Positions 55,057 to 64,000 of a DNA stretch of 64,000 bases are shown in pieces; positions within the stretch are counted from its first letter, which is position 1, and each line of letters opens with the position of its first letter. This DNA comes from Leptodontidium sp. MPI-SDFR-AT-0119 (lineage: Eukaryota > Ascomycota > Leotiomycetes > Helotiales > Leptodontidiaceae). Under the pieces are notes generated by a model. The model searched no databases. It saw only the letters and a program-made list of their open reading frames with translations, and had not been told where the DNA came from. The position numbers were made by a program, and so were the translations under genes. The stretch spans positions 186,001 to 250,000 of the forward strand of contig JAHLEZ010000003.1 of the NCBI GenBank assembly GCA_020726505.1, written 5' to 3'.

Positions 55057-55715
55057 ATGTCGCTAGTCGCCGTCACCACTTCGTGCGAGTCGCAACGTTC
55101 AGAGGATTTAAAACAATGCCAACTTATCAAAACAGTTTCAAACCCTGAAAACATGCCCACTTCCAATACCGATGTCTTCTAATAGGTGGCAGACTTAAAA
55201 ACTGCAAGATCAAACACTCAACGTTGAGGAGCTCGGAGATCTTGGCACCTCAAGGGTGTGGGCTAGTTTCGTGTGAGTTGGAAGGTTGCACAACAGATAA
55301 TTGCAGGATTAAAGACTGTACGCTCATGAATTCGACAATTCGAGCTACTAACGGCAGTACCCTGCTTTCGTGCCATTCAAGAGGTTGTCAATTAGACAAC
55401 TGCAGACTCAAACTCTCAACCCTTAAGAATACTGAGGTGATTACCTCCACTGGAAGCAGGACAGTTAACTGCGTGCTAGGAGGTTGTCAGGTCGATGAAT
55501 GCACAATTGAAGATGCGAAGGTCGAGAATACGACAGTTGCTACTCCTACAGGCATTAGGACTGTCTTGTGTGCTGTAGCATATTGCGACTTGCACAACTG
55601 CACCCTCGAAGAAGGAGAAGTGTATGGATCGAAGCTTGTCGCTACAAGAGCCACAACAGGTACAATCTTCTCCAAATGTGTGCATGTCAGGTCTCGCAGG
55701 GGTCGGGTTACTTGA
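55057..55715 (+). CDS. Protein of about five 33-35-residue cysteine repeats
   Basis: From about 55180 to 55715 the frame consists of tandem units with the pattern V-x-C-x(2-3)-GC-x-[LV]-[DH]-[NE]-C-x-[IL]-x(6)-N-x(2)-[VI]-x-[ST]-x-x-G. Units start at VSCELEGCTTDNC, LSCHSRGCQLDNC, VNCVLGGCQVDEC and VLCAVAYCDLHNC, with a partial one before them (GGRLKNCKIKHSTL). The short Leu/Ile-Cys/Asn alternation suggests a right-handed beta-helix like pentapeptide-repeat proteins. ATG 55057 begins a plausible N-terminus whose frame ends at TAA near 55180, one base out of step with the repeats, so there is a small frameshift or an unrecognised intron. Function unknown; related in style to the gene at 53165. 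Confidence 0.55.
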
Positions 55716-56237
55716 CCTAGTTAGTCTAAGCGAATAAGATGATGATCAAGCCTCTGGACCAAAATTACACATTTTTATCACTTTGTGCATGAGGAAGTGT
55801 GTTATTAATGAAGCTTTAGAAGAGTTAAAGATTCAGCCTCGTGTCTGGTTGCCCAATTGGAGTATATGTGAATAGACAATTTTGAATTCATAGTCTATGT
55901 ATACCAGATACCAGTGACAAATATGAATTAATTGATTTCGATAAGTCTTGGCAAGATGACTTGGTATCCATAAACATATCATTCATCACCGCCCAGCAAA
56001 ACATCATCATTCCAAAACACAACGCCAAGTCATGACTGACATGGAGGAAAAACGGATTGATTTCTAATTGCTGCTAATCGCCAAATAGTTCAAAGTGAAA
56101 AGCATGATTATGTATATAATGAAGGTCCTCCTATGCTTGTTCTCAACGATTGTGGCACGTTTATGCAAATCAACAACTTGACAACACCCGAAGATCTTCA
56201 CCAGTCAAAAAACATAGAATAACCCGTTTCAGACATC
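55716..56237. other. No gene seen
   Basis: AT-rich spacer before the epimerase relic. Confidence 0.5.
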
Positions 56238-57174
56238 ATGTCTGACTAAATCGTTCTCATCACGGGAGCTACCGGCCACATTGGATTCAAAACTCTTCTC
56301 CTCCTCGAAGCCGGGCACCAAGTGCGAGCCGCCGTTCGCTCCGAAGCCAAAATCCAAGACATTCACCAAACAAAGTCCATTCAAGCCTTGAGCCCCACCT
56401 CGAACCTCAAGTTTGTCATAGTTCCAGACCTTACAGTCGATGGAGCATACACAGAAGCCATCAGAGGGGTCACATCCTACACCTCGCATCACCAATGCCC
56501 CCTGCATCCGACGAACCTTCAGACTACGAGGTCACATTGATTAAGCCAGCCGTCGCAGGTACAGTCAATGTCCTCAAACCCTCAGCTCTGGATCCCCGGA
56601 TCAAACGAGTCGTCATCACTTCATCTGCTGCTGCGCTGTTCGAAACCAAGTATCTCTTCGAGGAAGACACGCCGCTTGGAACGGTCTGGAACGAGAAATC
56701 CCAAACTCCAATCCCTCAGGGTCCATTTAAATCTCCGTTCCATGCATACTATGCAGGCAAGATCGCCGCACTGGCAGCTGCGGACAAGTTTGCTGCCGAT
56801 CCAGACACGAAATTCGACATTGTGAATATTCTCGTTTTGTTCGTGCTTGGGAGGAACGAGCTTATTACCAAGGCAAGCGACTTGGCCTCGGGGAGTAATG
56901 GGCCAGTCATGGGAGCTGTGCTTGGGAATAAATCTGACATTTCACTTGTCAGTAGCTCTGTTCATGTGGACGATGTGTCGTGCATGTCAAGGCTCTGGAT
57001 CCAAGCGTGCCTGCTGGGACCTATTACCAATTTAAGAATTCAGGAAGGTTCACAACTTCACGCTCATTTAGTTCCACCGACTTTCAATTTTCCGGAATTG
57101 TCTTGTACAATTGCCGAGGAAAGGTACTCGAGCTTTTGACCCCCGACCACAGCCTCAGCATTCATCGAGACTAA
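56238..57174 (+). pseudogene. NAD-dependent epimerase/dihydroflavonol-reductase-like pseudogene
   Basis: MSD, then TAA at 56247, then IVLITGATGHIGFKTL: the stop stands where this family has Gln (CAA). The frame runs to about 56478. There one base is missing between GV-T and the expected HILHLASPMPP, and the next frame carries VTLIKPAVAGTVNVLK, RVVITSSAAALFE and HAYYAGKIAALAA with the YxxxK pair. Near 56975 a second one-base loss separates VHVDDV from MHVKALDPSVPAG. The extended SDR fold is thus readable end to end but dead. The lesion at codon 4 is of the C-to-T type. Confidence 0.8.
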
Positions 57175-57209
57175 GATATGCAGAAAAGGAATCCTTTACA
57201 TGCTGCCAC

Positions 57210-58297
57210 TCAGTTCCCGCGTGTTGGCAGCTCCCCAGACTTGAGGAACCTTCTCATGAGTGGAGTTTCTACTAAGGTACCATCATCCCCAGGACGAACA
57301 ATAAAATTCGACCAATCTGTGCCGTCAGAATTTCCCATGGTATCTAGCTTCTCATTCACCATCTCGGCATTCAGTCCACCGGGGAGTATTTCGCATTTTG
57401 ATGGTGTGATATTTCTGCTATCAAGCCACTTTGGTAAGTTCTCCCAGAATTTGTGACCGAATGATCCGGTCTCATGGGCATCTATGTAGAGGGCACATGT
57501 TATAACACACCTGGGAGTGTTGTGTGAGCGGTTTACCTTGCTGTAATCGATGTAGCGCGCAAAAGGACCGATTATTTTCCCATGTGTGTTTGTGTTAAAC
57601 AATGAAGCAGCAAGGGTAACATCCCAGTTAGTGGTATCAATGATACGGCATAAAGAAGATCCCTGGGCGATAGTGTGGATACCCGATCTTGCTGCTTGAA
57701 TATCGTCTGTAGTTTTCAGACTTTCAACATCGAGCAAGTGCGTTGCACCAAAGGCTTTCATTGCCTCGAAGCTCTGAATCTTTCCAACAGCGATGATAGC
57801 TTGGATATTGGCCATCGATGCAAACTGCAGGCTAATCGACCGAGATTATTGTCAGCCCCAATTATGGCGACCATTTTCTGAGTTTGAGGTGTTTGAGGTG
57901 TTTGATGGGAGTCGCAAGCACATGGAGGATCGAAAGCTAGAGTAGTGTGGTGGAAGAGGTAGTAGTAAGCTGCAAAGGCTAGGCTTGGGAGCGTGGCAGC
58001 CTCGTTGTCGGTGATACAGTCTGGAATGCGAGCTGCATAGTCCAAGTCGAGTAGTGCAACTTCCTGTAATGACCCCGAATCGAAAGATTTCCTGGATTGT
58101 CCGAAAATGCGAGTAGCCCCTTGAAGTAGAGGGTTTGAACTTCGAGGGCGGTCTACGTTCTGGAGGACTCGCCCTGCGATGTCATTGCCTAACACAGACC
58201 GTTCTTGACGAGGATCAATCGAATCGCGCCGTTTCTGGTCAATTGGATGGACTTTACAGACGTCAGAAAGTATCAGGAGATTGGAAGGGGGCATCAC
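57210..58297 (-). pseudogene. Zinc-type alcohol dehydrogenase/enoyl reductase (MDR) pseudogene
   Basis: Read leftward: HPIDQKRRD and VLGNDIAGRV near the N-terminus, ARIPDCITDNEAATLPSLAFAAYYYLF, then the Rossmann turn VAIIGADNNLGRLA. Here one base is missing and the frame changes near 57815 to LQFASMANIQAIIAVG and on to FEAMKAFGATHLLDVES, GKIIGPFARY and the end at 57210. An acceptor-like CTGACGTCTGTAAAG lies just before HPIDQ, so a first exon may exist to about 58480, but I could not read it as a proper N-terminus. This is the domain order of quinone-reductase-like MDRs, which include trans-acting enoyl reductases. No PKS partner is present. Confidence 0.75.
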
Positions 58298-59272
58298 TCA
58301 CATCCAGCAGCCAAAACTCCCACCATGGTTTCTTGCCGATACCCAAACAACGGAGCTGGAGGAAGTATCTTTTGAGCCCGAGGGCCATTACCGAAAGAGC
58401 AGATGGCATGGATGTACCAAATGATAGGGGGGACGGAGACTGTTCCATGCGAGCGTGCAGAGACATTGTTCGGCCGTGTTGTGTCTACTGGTCCGTCGCC
58501 AATATGACGCCTCGTTGCGGTGATTGATGTTCATCTGAGCCCTCACTCGCCTGCATCTGGCTTTCAATTCGGGACCCCGAATTACTATTCATAGTCTCTT
58601 GTTTTGTGCTTTGTGTCTTTCGGTGGGATTTAAGTTGGGGATGATGTTGTAACGAGCTGTGTAATATCATACCGATGATGCTGATTGATGTTTTGATGAT
58701 AAAATCTGTTCTGGACGGGTGAGAGAAATCGGTGGTAGGGATTAGAACCACTCAGGATGGGCTAAGGGAGGAGCAACCCAATAGCTACTCTCCAGGTTGT
58801 CATACTGAGGAAGGAGTGACTGAGGAGTCCGAGACCATCTTTGTGACAAGATTAGGACAGGACGGAGTTGAACTAAATACTGAAACGATTGCCTGACATA
58901 TCTTTGGAGACGGACAAACAGGAAGAACGTATTATAACTGTGTACTAGCCGGCCCATGATTAGGCAATTGACAACATCGCCTAGACATCTCGTTACGGGG
59001 AAAGGGGTATAAGGGGGCCAAATCTCCAACTAAGACGCATAAAGGAAGCTCTATATCGGTGCTGATAGGCAAAAATAAACTTCTACGTACTGTAGTAAGT
59101 AGGCAGAAACGTATCCACCGCTGACGTGCGGCTTTAAACGGCCTTTGGACAATAAAACGAGATTAAAAATACAAGGGAACGAACGACAGGGAACCCAGCA
59201 AAGTCATCTCAATGTTTCCACCGTCCAAATTTCATCGATGCAAAAGAACTACTGATATGTCCTACGGTTCAA
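58298..59272. other. No further gene seen
   Basis: May contain the decayed first exon of the MDR relic (58298-58480). The rest shows nothing recognisable. Confidence 0.45.
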
Positions 59273-60381
59273 TCAGAGCTTCGACGCCCTCAACTTCAAG
59301 CTATCTGTCCTCCTCCCCTCATCATCCTGCTCAGCAACTTCCAGCACCGGAAACTCAGCAGGCATGATCCGTCTCGGGACCGCGCCTTCAACAACAGAAT
59401 ACTTTGAAAAGTCCTTGACACCACAATACTTCCTCAGGTAATCCTCATCCAGCTCCAGCAAGCCGTTGACTTGAACAGCAGGGGCTTTCAACATAGCGAG
59501 AATGGCATCCGAGTAGATTGTCGCCTTTCTCAGATCCCTGATGGCGTTGGGATCGACTTTTGTGATTTGGCCTGTAGCGCCGGATTGGATAGACTATTCT
59601 CAATAAGCTCTTTGGTCTTGGGCAAGCCTGGCTGGAAGTGGTACGCACAGAAGCAGGCCAAATACTGGTAATAGCCATATCCTTCTTCCCCTCCCTCTCC
59701 CAATCCATAGCCAGCCCCTTCGTCAAAACAGACATCCCAACCTTCCCAATAGCATACGCCGTCTTCCCCCTAAAAAAGCGCGAGTATATTGGCGGACTAA
59801 CAACAATAACTCGTCCCTTCCACCCGTTATTCTTGAAATGCGGCAACGCAGCCTGGACTGTTCCGTACAGTCCCTCGGGGTTGACACGCTGCATGAGCTG
59901 GAAGCGCTTCATGGGCGAGTTCTCGACTGATGCCCACCATATGGCTCCGGAGTTATACACAAGGACGTCGAGATGTCCGTAGATCTGCCCCGCACGTCAG
60001 CTTCCATTCTGTCCAGCAAAATTGCCAGGAGCCCTAACCTTCACAGTCTCATCGACGAGCTTTTGCACACTGGCATAATCCCGTACGTCTACTGCAATGG
60101 CAGTTGCTTGTCCACCTGCCTCTCTGATCTCCCGCTCGACGGTACTGATGGTTGATTGTTGCGAGTTGGGGTCTGGAGGAAAGGGCTTCACGGTCAAAGT
60201 GTCGCTGGTGGATTTTGCTGCGACAACAACTGTGGACTCAATTAGCAGCTATCAATCTCCAGAGGAAATCCAGAACAACTGTACCAGTATATCCATTCTT
60301 CGCCAAATCAATAGCGACCTGCCTGCCAATACCGCGCGAAGCCCCCACCACAAGGGCTACCTGTTGATCTTTTCCAGCCAT
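59273..60381 (-). CDS. HSDL2-like short-chain dehydrogenase, intact
   Basis: Four exons read leftward: 60381-60285, 60229-60039, 59984-59649 and 59593-59273, joining in frame to 314 residues. Motifs are VVGASRGIGRQVA (12-18), VVVAAKST, the dihydro-loop NSGA at 107-110 (usual NNAGA), Ser159 and Tyr173/Lys177 (TAYAIGK). The C-terminus KVDPNAIRDLRKATIYSDA, then NGLLELDEDYLRKYCGV, is typical of the fungal HSDL2-like SDR group. HSDL2 members are often peroxisomal or mitochondrial and act in lipid metabolism. The last residues (LKLRASKL) end in SKL, a perfect PTS1 peroxisomal signal. All introns are short with regular borders. Confidence 0.87.
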
Positions 60382-60961
60382 GTTCTGTATCTTTCTTGCG
60401 CCTGGAGATTGTTGTTTTCAAGAGTTGTAAAGAACAGTACGGTGATACTCCAAGAAACCAATTGATGGAATAGCCATTGTTGCAGCTTTCATATACAAAC
60501 GTGCCGTGTCTGACATTCCGGTTGTAGAAGTTGACGTTGGATCAGTAAACGCGATCGTCAGATTCAGAGCCGAGGCATGTTTTTGGACCCCTGTCAAAGC
60601 ATTGGGACCAAATGGTGACATTATGTATCATTTCATCTTCAGATCACGTCGATTTTAAGAGGGTTGATTAGAAAGCGTCAACTTTTCAACTTTTGCTTTC
60701 TGTTTTTTGACGTGAAATATATAATTCAATTCTTCATTTCAGAAAGTTTTTGGTCACTAACTGTCCGGAAACCCCCCTTAGGAGTTTTAGGTCTTCTGCC
60801 ACTATTATGGGGGGGCATATTGACTGTTATCTTGACATCTGTGTGTTTCCCGTTCTTCTAGATCTCTCTTTATTTCCAGAAGTCTAAATAAACTTATGTT
60901 TAAAGAAATAATACAGTGTTGCATACACTTTTCTAACTCGGTTCCCAGCTTCTTCTTACAG
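60382..60961. other. Divergent spacer; missing first exon of the GST gene expected here
   Basis: I searched for the conserved start of GST-kappa proteins on the plus strand and did not find it. No other gene. Confidence 0.45.
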
Positions 60962-61820
60962 CTACCTAGCACTTACCTACCTGCTCAAGAATCGGGAGTA
61001 TCTTTCCACACATGATGTAACGATCGAGTAAGTGATATCCATTAACCCCTCCTTTCTCCACTTCAAGTACGTACGTACGTACCTTTCATAGGACAAAAGC
61101 TAAATCAACCCCAGATTCCACCCCATCTTCTTACATGGAGTCACTGTCGGCAGCGGTAATGCACTCTCCTCGTCGGCTATCAAGCCATCACTAATCACCC
61201 CAACCTCAGGAAATACACCCTCGTGGACCGTCCCCGCAAAAGGGAAATATGGCGTCTTTGATGCAGCTCGTTCAAAGAAATATCATGGGCTAGAAGAGAT
61301 GTCCGTCCCGGATTTCTTCCCGCCTTGGACACTCCTGGTAGATCCTCCCATATCGCACCAAGTCACAAAATCCCCTTCATCTACAATACACCACTAACAT
61401 GCCCAGCCCATGCGCGCCCTCTGCTATATAAAATCTCACTTCTCCCCCTCAATCTACGAATCAACATTCCAATCATTCTTCAACGCCCTCTGGGTTTCCC
61501 ACATCAACATCACTCTCCCGGATCCCCTAGCCGATCTCTTAACATCCACATCGCATTTCACAACCGAAGAAATCTCCTCTATTCTCTCAGCAGTCAGCAC
61601 GAAGGAATGGAAAGACAAATTATCGTCTAACACGCAGAAAGTACTTGATCAAGGCGCGTTCGGAGCACCATGGATGTGGGCTAGGAATGAGAAAGGGGAG
61701 GAAGAACCGTGCTTTGGGAGTGATAGGTTTCATTTCATGTGGACGTTTCTTGGGATTGAGTGGAGGGATGTGGAGATTATGCCGAGAAAGGAGGGGAGGG
61801 ATGTCAAGACGAAGCTGTGA
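60962..61820 (+). CDS. GST-kappa / DsbA-like isomerase, 5' end not found
   Basis: Exons 60962-61027, 61115-61155, 61210-61337 and 61407-61820 join in frame: YLALTYLLKNREYL, FHPIFLHGVTVGSG, GNTPSWTVPAKGKY, then PPWTLL, MRALCYIKSHF. The end has the family's signature GAFGAPWMWARNEKG followed by FGSDRFHFMW. This is the thioredoxin-fold, DsbA-like family that includes GST kappa and 2-hydroxychromene-2-carboxylate isomerases. The catalytic Ser/Cys region at the extreme N-terminus (about 20 residues) is not visible upstream. A first exon lies unrecognised, or it is lost and the gene is dead. A (GTAC)4 microsatellite (61067-61082) lies in the first visible intron. Confidence 0.7.
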
Positions 61821-62002
61821 GGAGGTTGGGAGGTAAGTTGAAGGGGATTGTGATGTTGATGTTGACTTACCACCACTTAGGACTAATTGTTAAGCGAGCG
61901 GAAATAGGGTCCTAAATTAACTACCAAGTCATGCTTTTAATATTCAAATCTCTTTCCTAAATCTTTCGGGCTATCAGCGATTCATGTTGATGATTTTTCA
62001 GC

Positions 62003-62932
62003 CTACAATTTCAAATTCTCCTTCATGACATCCAAACTCTCTCCCTCCCTGCTATCCACACCCTCCTTAACAACCCTATCAACCTCACTCCCCAAGTCCG
62101 ACTCCCCGCCCAACAAATCGAACCAACCTCTCACTCCATCTTTCTCTAGCAGTCTAGCTGCAACCTCTGCTACATCACCTCTCGTGACCTGTCCCCTCGC
62201 AGGCGTCTTCCCTAGAACGATTCTCCCACTCTCAGGATCATCACTCAAATTCCCTGGTCTGAGCACAATGTACCCAAACCCTTTCTTCTCTTCTCCAAGG
62301 ACAGTGATGGTTTCGTCGGCGGCGAGTTTGGCTTTGTAGTAATCGGGCATTATCTCTTCGTTGACTTTTCGGACGGTGGACCAGGAGTTCTCGTCCCACC
62401 ATGATGCTCGGGAACGTCGGCATGAGAGCGCAGAAACGAGGAGGAACTTTTTGATTGTTGGGGAGGCGAGTGAAGAGCGGATGAAATAAGTGCATGTATC
62501 GCGATCGATGGCGTAGGTTCGTTCTTTACCACCTTTGCCTCCAGCACCTGGATTGAGTAGAGTCAGTGACTTTCCTTACCTAATTATCAGATCTCTTCCC
62601 CTAGTCCATCGCTTCCAGAGACCACTTGGAATGAACCAATGTACCAATGAAGAATGGAAGAGGGTTAACATACCAGCACTCCAAACAACCCAATCCGGCT
62701 TCGTCTTCTCAAGTATTGCACTAGCATCCCCAACGCTCTTCACATCCTCCAAACTCTCGACCAGCACCTCGATCTTCCCAGGCCCCCTCTTTCCGGCTTC
62801 TAAGATGGCGTTCTTCTGGTCTGGGTTCCGGATCACGGAGACCACATCCCACGATCGACTGACAAGCTTTGGGGTGAGCAGGAGAGAGACTTTGCCATGG
62901 CCGCCGAGGAGGAGGATGCGTGGGTTGGTCAT
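62003..62932 (-). CDS. NAD(P)-binding atypical SDR (NmrA/YMR090W-like)
   Basis: Exons 62932-62674 and 62547-62003 (GTATGT; ATCCAG) join in frame to 267 residues. The N-terminus RILLLGGHGKVSLLLTPKLV is the Rossmann loop of this group. Then come WDVVSVIRNPDQ, ESLEDV, DWVVWSAG across the intron, ERTYAIDRD and KKFLLVSALSCRRSRA. MPDYYKAKLAADE holds a Tyr-x-x-x-Lys-like pair, and YIVLRPGNLSDDP and RGDVAEVAARLL close the fold. It matches the single-domain NAD(P)-binding proteins related to yeast YMR090W. Cofactor-dependent oxidoreductase or redox sensor; substrate unknown. Intact. Confidence 0.83.
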
Positions 62933-63876
62933 TGTTGAATGAAAGGTTTCTGTTCTGGATATTGAAGGAGCGAGCTAAAAGTGGGTTTGACGGATGTTCC
63001 TGATATATTCGCAAAATGTGAGTGTGTTAAATCGTGAAAATTTAGAAATAATTGAGGAGATCTGATGTTTATATAACAAGAAGTGAGGGGTCAAACCAGG
63101 ATGAGCTTATAGCACAAGAACCCCGCCCCCACCTGTGCATTACATCATCCGACCTCGTACCTCGTACTGTAAGATTACTTAGCTTCAAGCTTTTTTTTAA
63201 AAAAATAAAAAAAAACTCTATACTTTTAAACATTAGCAGGTCCTCGGCTCGAGAACTCGGCGTTTTCTGCGTTTTTTAAACTGCGAGTGTCTTTTTACTG
63301 ATTCGTGTGAATTTCAAGGTTGACTTATTGCGACTCGGCCTAGGCAAGCTTGAAGTACCTGTGTTGTGTTTGAGTTTCTGCCTATGTGTGAGTGAACAAC
63401 GATGATTACAATTTTTCCCCTCTTTGACTCGTCATGAGTACAGAAGAGTCCAGCTGGCTTCAGTTCGTCGATTCTGAAATTCTGTGTTTACAATATCGAC
63501 TTCTGATCCCGGACATGTGCTTGAGGCAGCTGGTAAATTGCTCCACTCCAAAGTTCCCTAAGTCCGGTTTTAGATTCAGATGCTCTGTAGTACGTAGCGA
63601 GTATTATAAGAGACATGGCCGTCCTCCTCCTGCTGCCTGCTTATTCTTTCCAATTCTTATTCCCGTCTCTACTCATATCAAACTGGTGCAGCTGGTGGCA
63701 CCTCCCCTTCCTGTCATACAGTGTACAGCCACCGGTACTTCTGTATCGCCGAGCTGACACTGCTCCCTTTTGACCCTACCAACAACACCACATCCTCTTC
63801 ACTTCAATAACGTGTATCTCATTCTCAACTCTTTCTTTCACAAACTCGTCAATCAAATCTCCATTCAAGCTTGAGG
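62933..63876. other. Promoter region, no gene seen
   Basis: Contains A/T runs near 63190-63215 and pyrimidine-rich leader before 63877. A 107-codon frame at 63434-63757 has no features. Confidence 0.5.
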
Positions 63877-64000
63877 ATGGGACAGCAAGTCGGAAAAGTC
63901 ACCAGCGAGTCGGACCACGCACCTGATACAACAAACATCAGTTGTAACAGCAACATCAAAACTTTGTATGGTTTCAATCGTGTCCTCAAGAAGATTAATT
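63877..64000 (+). CDS. Start of an unidentified gene, cut by the window end
   Basis: ATG 63877 follows a CT-rich leader and opens MGQQVGKVTSESDHA; the frame stays open to the end of the window (41 codons). Gly2 in MGQQVGKV suits N-myristoylation. Too short to identify. Confidence 0.45.
   Translation, partial: MGQQVGKVTSESDHAPDTTNISCNSNIKTLYGFNRVLKKIN

Noticed and set aside
63434..63757. 107-codon open frame
   Set aside because: No features; lies in the promoter region of the terminal gene.
1..64000. CRISPR arrays, rRNA and tRNA genes
   Set aside because: No spaced direct-repeat array, no rRNA-like conserved blocks and no cloverleaf that I could recognise by eye; tRNAscan-SE would settle tRNAs.

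Overview
The window looks like chromosomal DNA of a filamentous ascomycete (Pezizomycotina; a Leotiomycete is my guess, not shown). Genes are split by short introns of about 45-105 nt with GTRAGT-type donors and CTRAC/CTGAC branch sites. The families are typical of these fungi: Fung_rhodopsin/PTH11-like, HET-like, bZIP-DUF3425, DUF7924, UIM-tailed sterol glucosyltransferase. A transposon carries C-to-T damage like that left by repeat-induced point mutation (RIP). There are no bacterial operons, CRISPR arrays or rRNA genes, and I found no tRNA by eye.

0-9 kb holds three members of an unnamed coiled-coil family: one with in-frame stops (2-1371), one decayed fragment (2388-2660) and one frameshifted (3671-4880). 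A 4.1-kb Tc1/mariner-like DNA transposon (4913-9014) sits in what appears to be the last intron of the third. Two longer relatives follow at 28.2-30.3 kb (in-frame stops) and 35.2-36.9 kb (intact). All five share a C-terminal domain (IR.R, then GN.AAH, then DAALY, then LY.V.P, then DWR) that I cannot assign to a named family.

10-24 kb holds a wax-synthase-like acyltransferase, a 140-bp tandem repeat, a small cysteine-rich secreted protein, an intact SDR, a bZIP/DUF3425 gene broken by an 8-bp tandem duplication, an SDR pseudogene, a small SAM-domain protein, a HET-like membrane protein and a secreted class-3 lipase. 26-37 kb holds a seven-helix Fung_rhodopsin protein, the two long coiled-coil genes and a sterol 3-beta-glucosyltransferase with a ubiquitin-binding tail.

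37-47.5 kb is poorer in recognisable genes: a broken hypothetical gene, a DUF7924 pseudogene, two hypothetical minus-strand genes, and a tandem pair of small proteins sharing a new-looking CC.C/C..C/C..C metal-site-like pattern. 47.8-52.2 kb is conserved core: a NIPA-type Mg2+ transporter divergent from a WDR70 homologue. 53-56 kb carries two neighbouring proteins built on cysteine-rich repeats. 56-63 kb is an oxidoreductase block: epimerase pseudogene, MDR pseudogene, intact HSDL2-like SDR, GST-kappa-like gene without a visible first exon, intact NAD(P)-binding protein. A new gene starts at 63877 and runs off the end.

The main message is local gene-family turnover: duplication, RIP-type stops, frameshifts and transposon insertion beside intact housekeeping genes. 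All splice sites were placed by eye.
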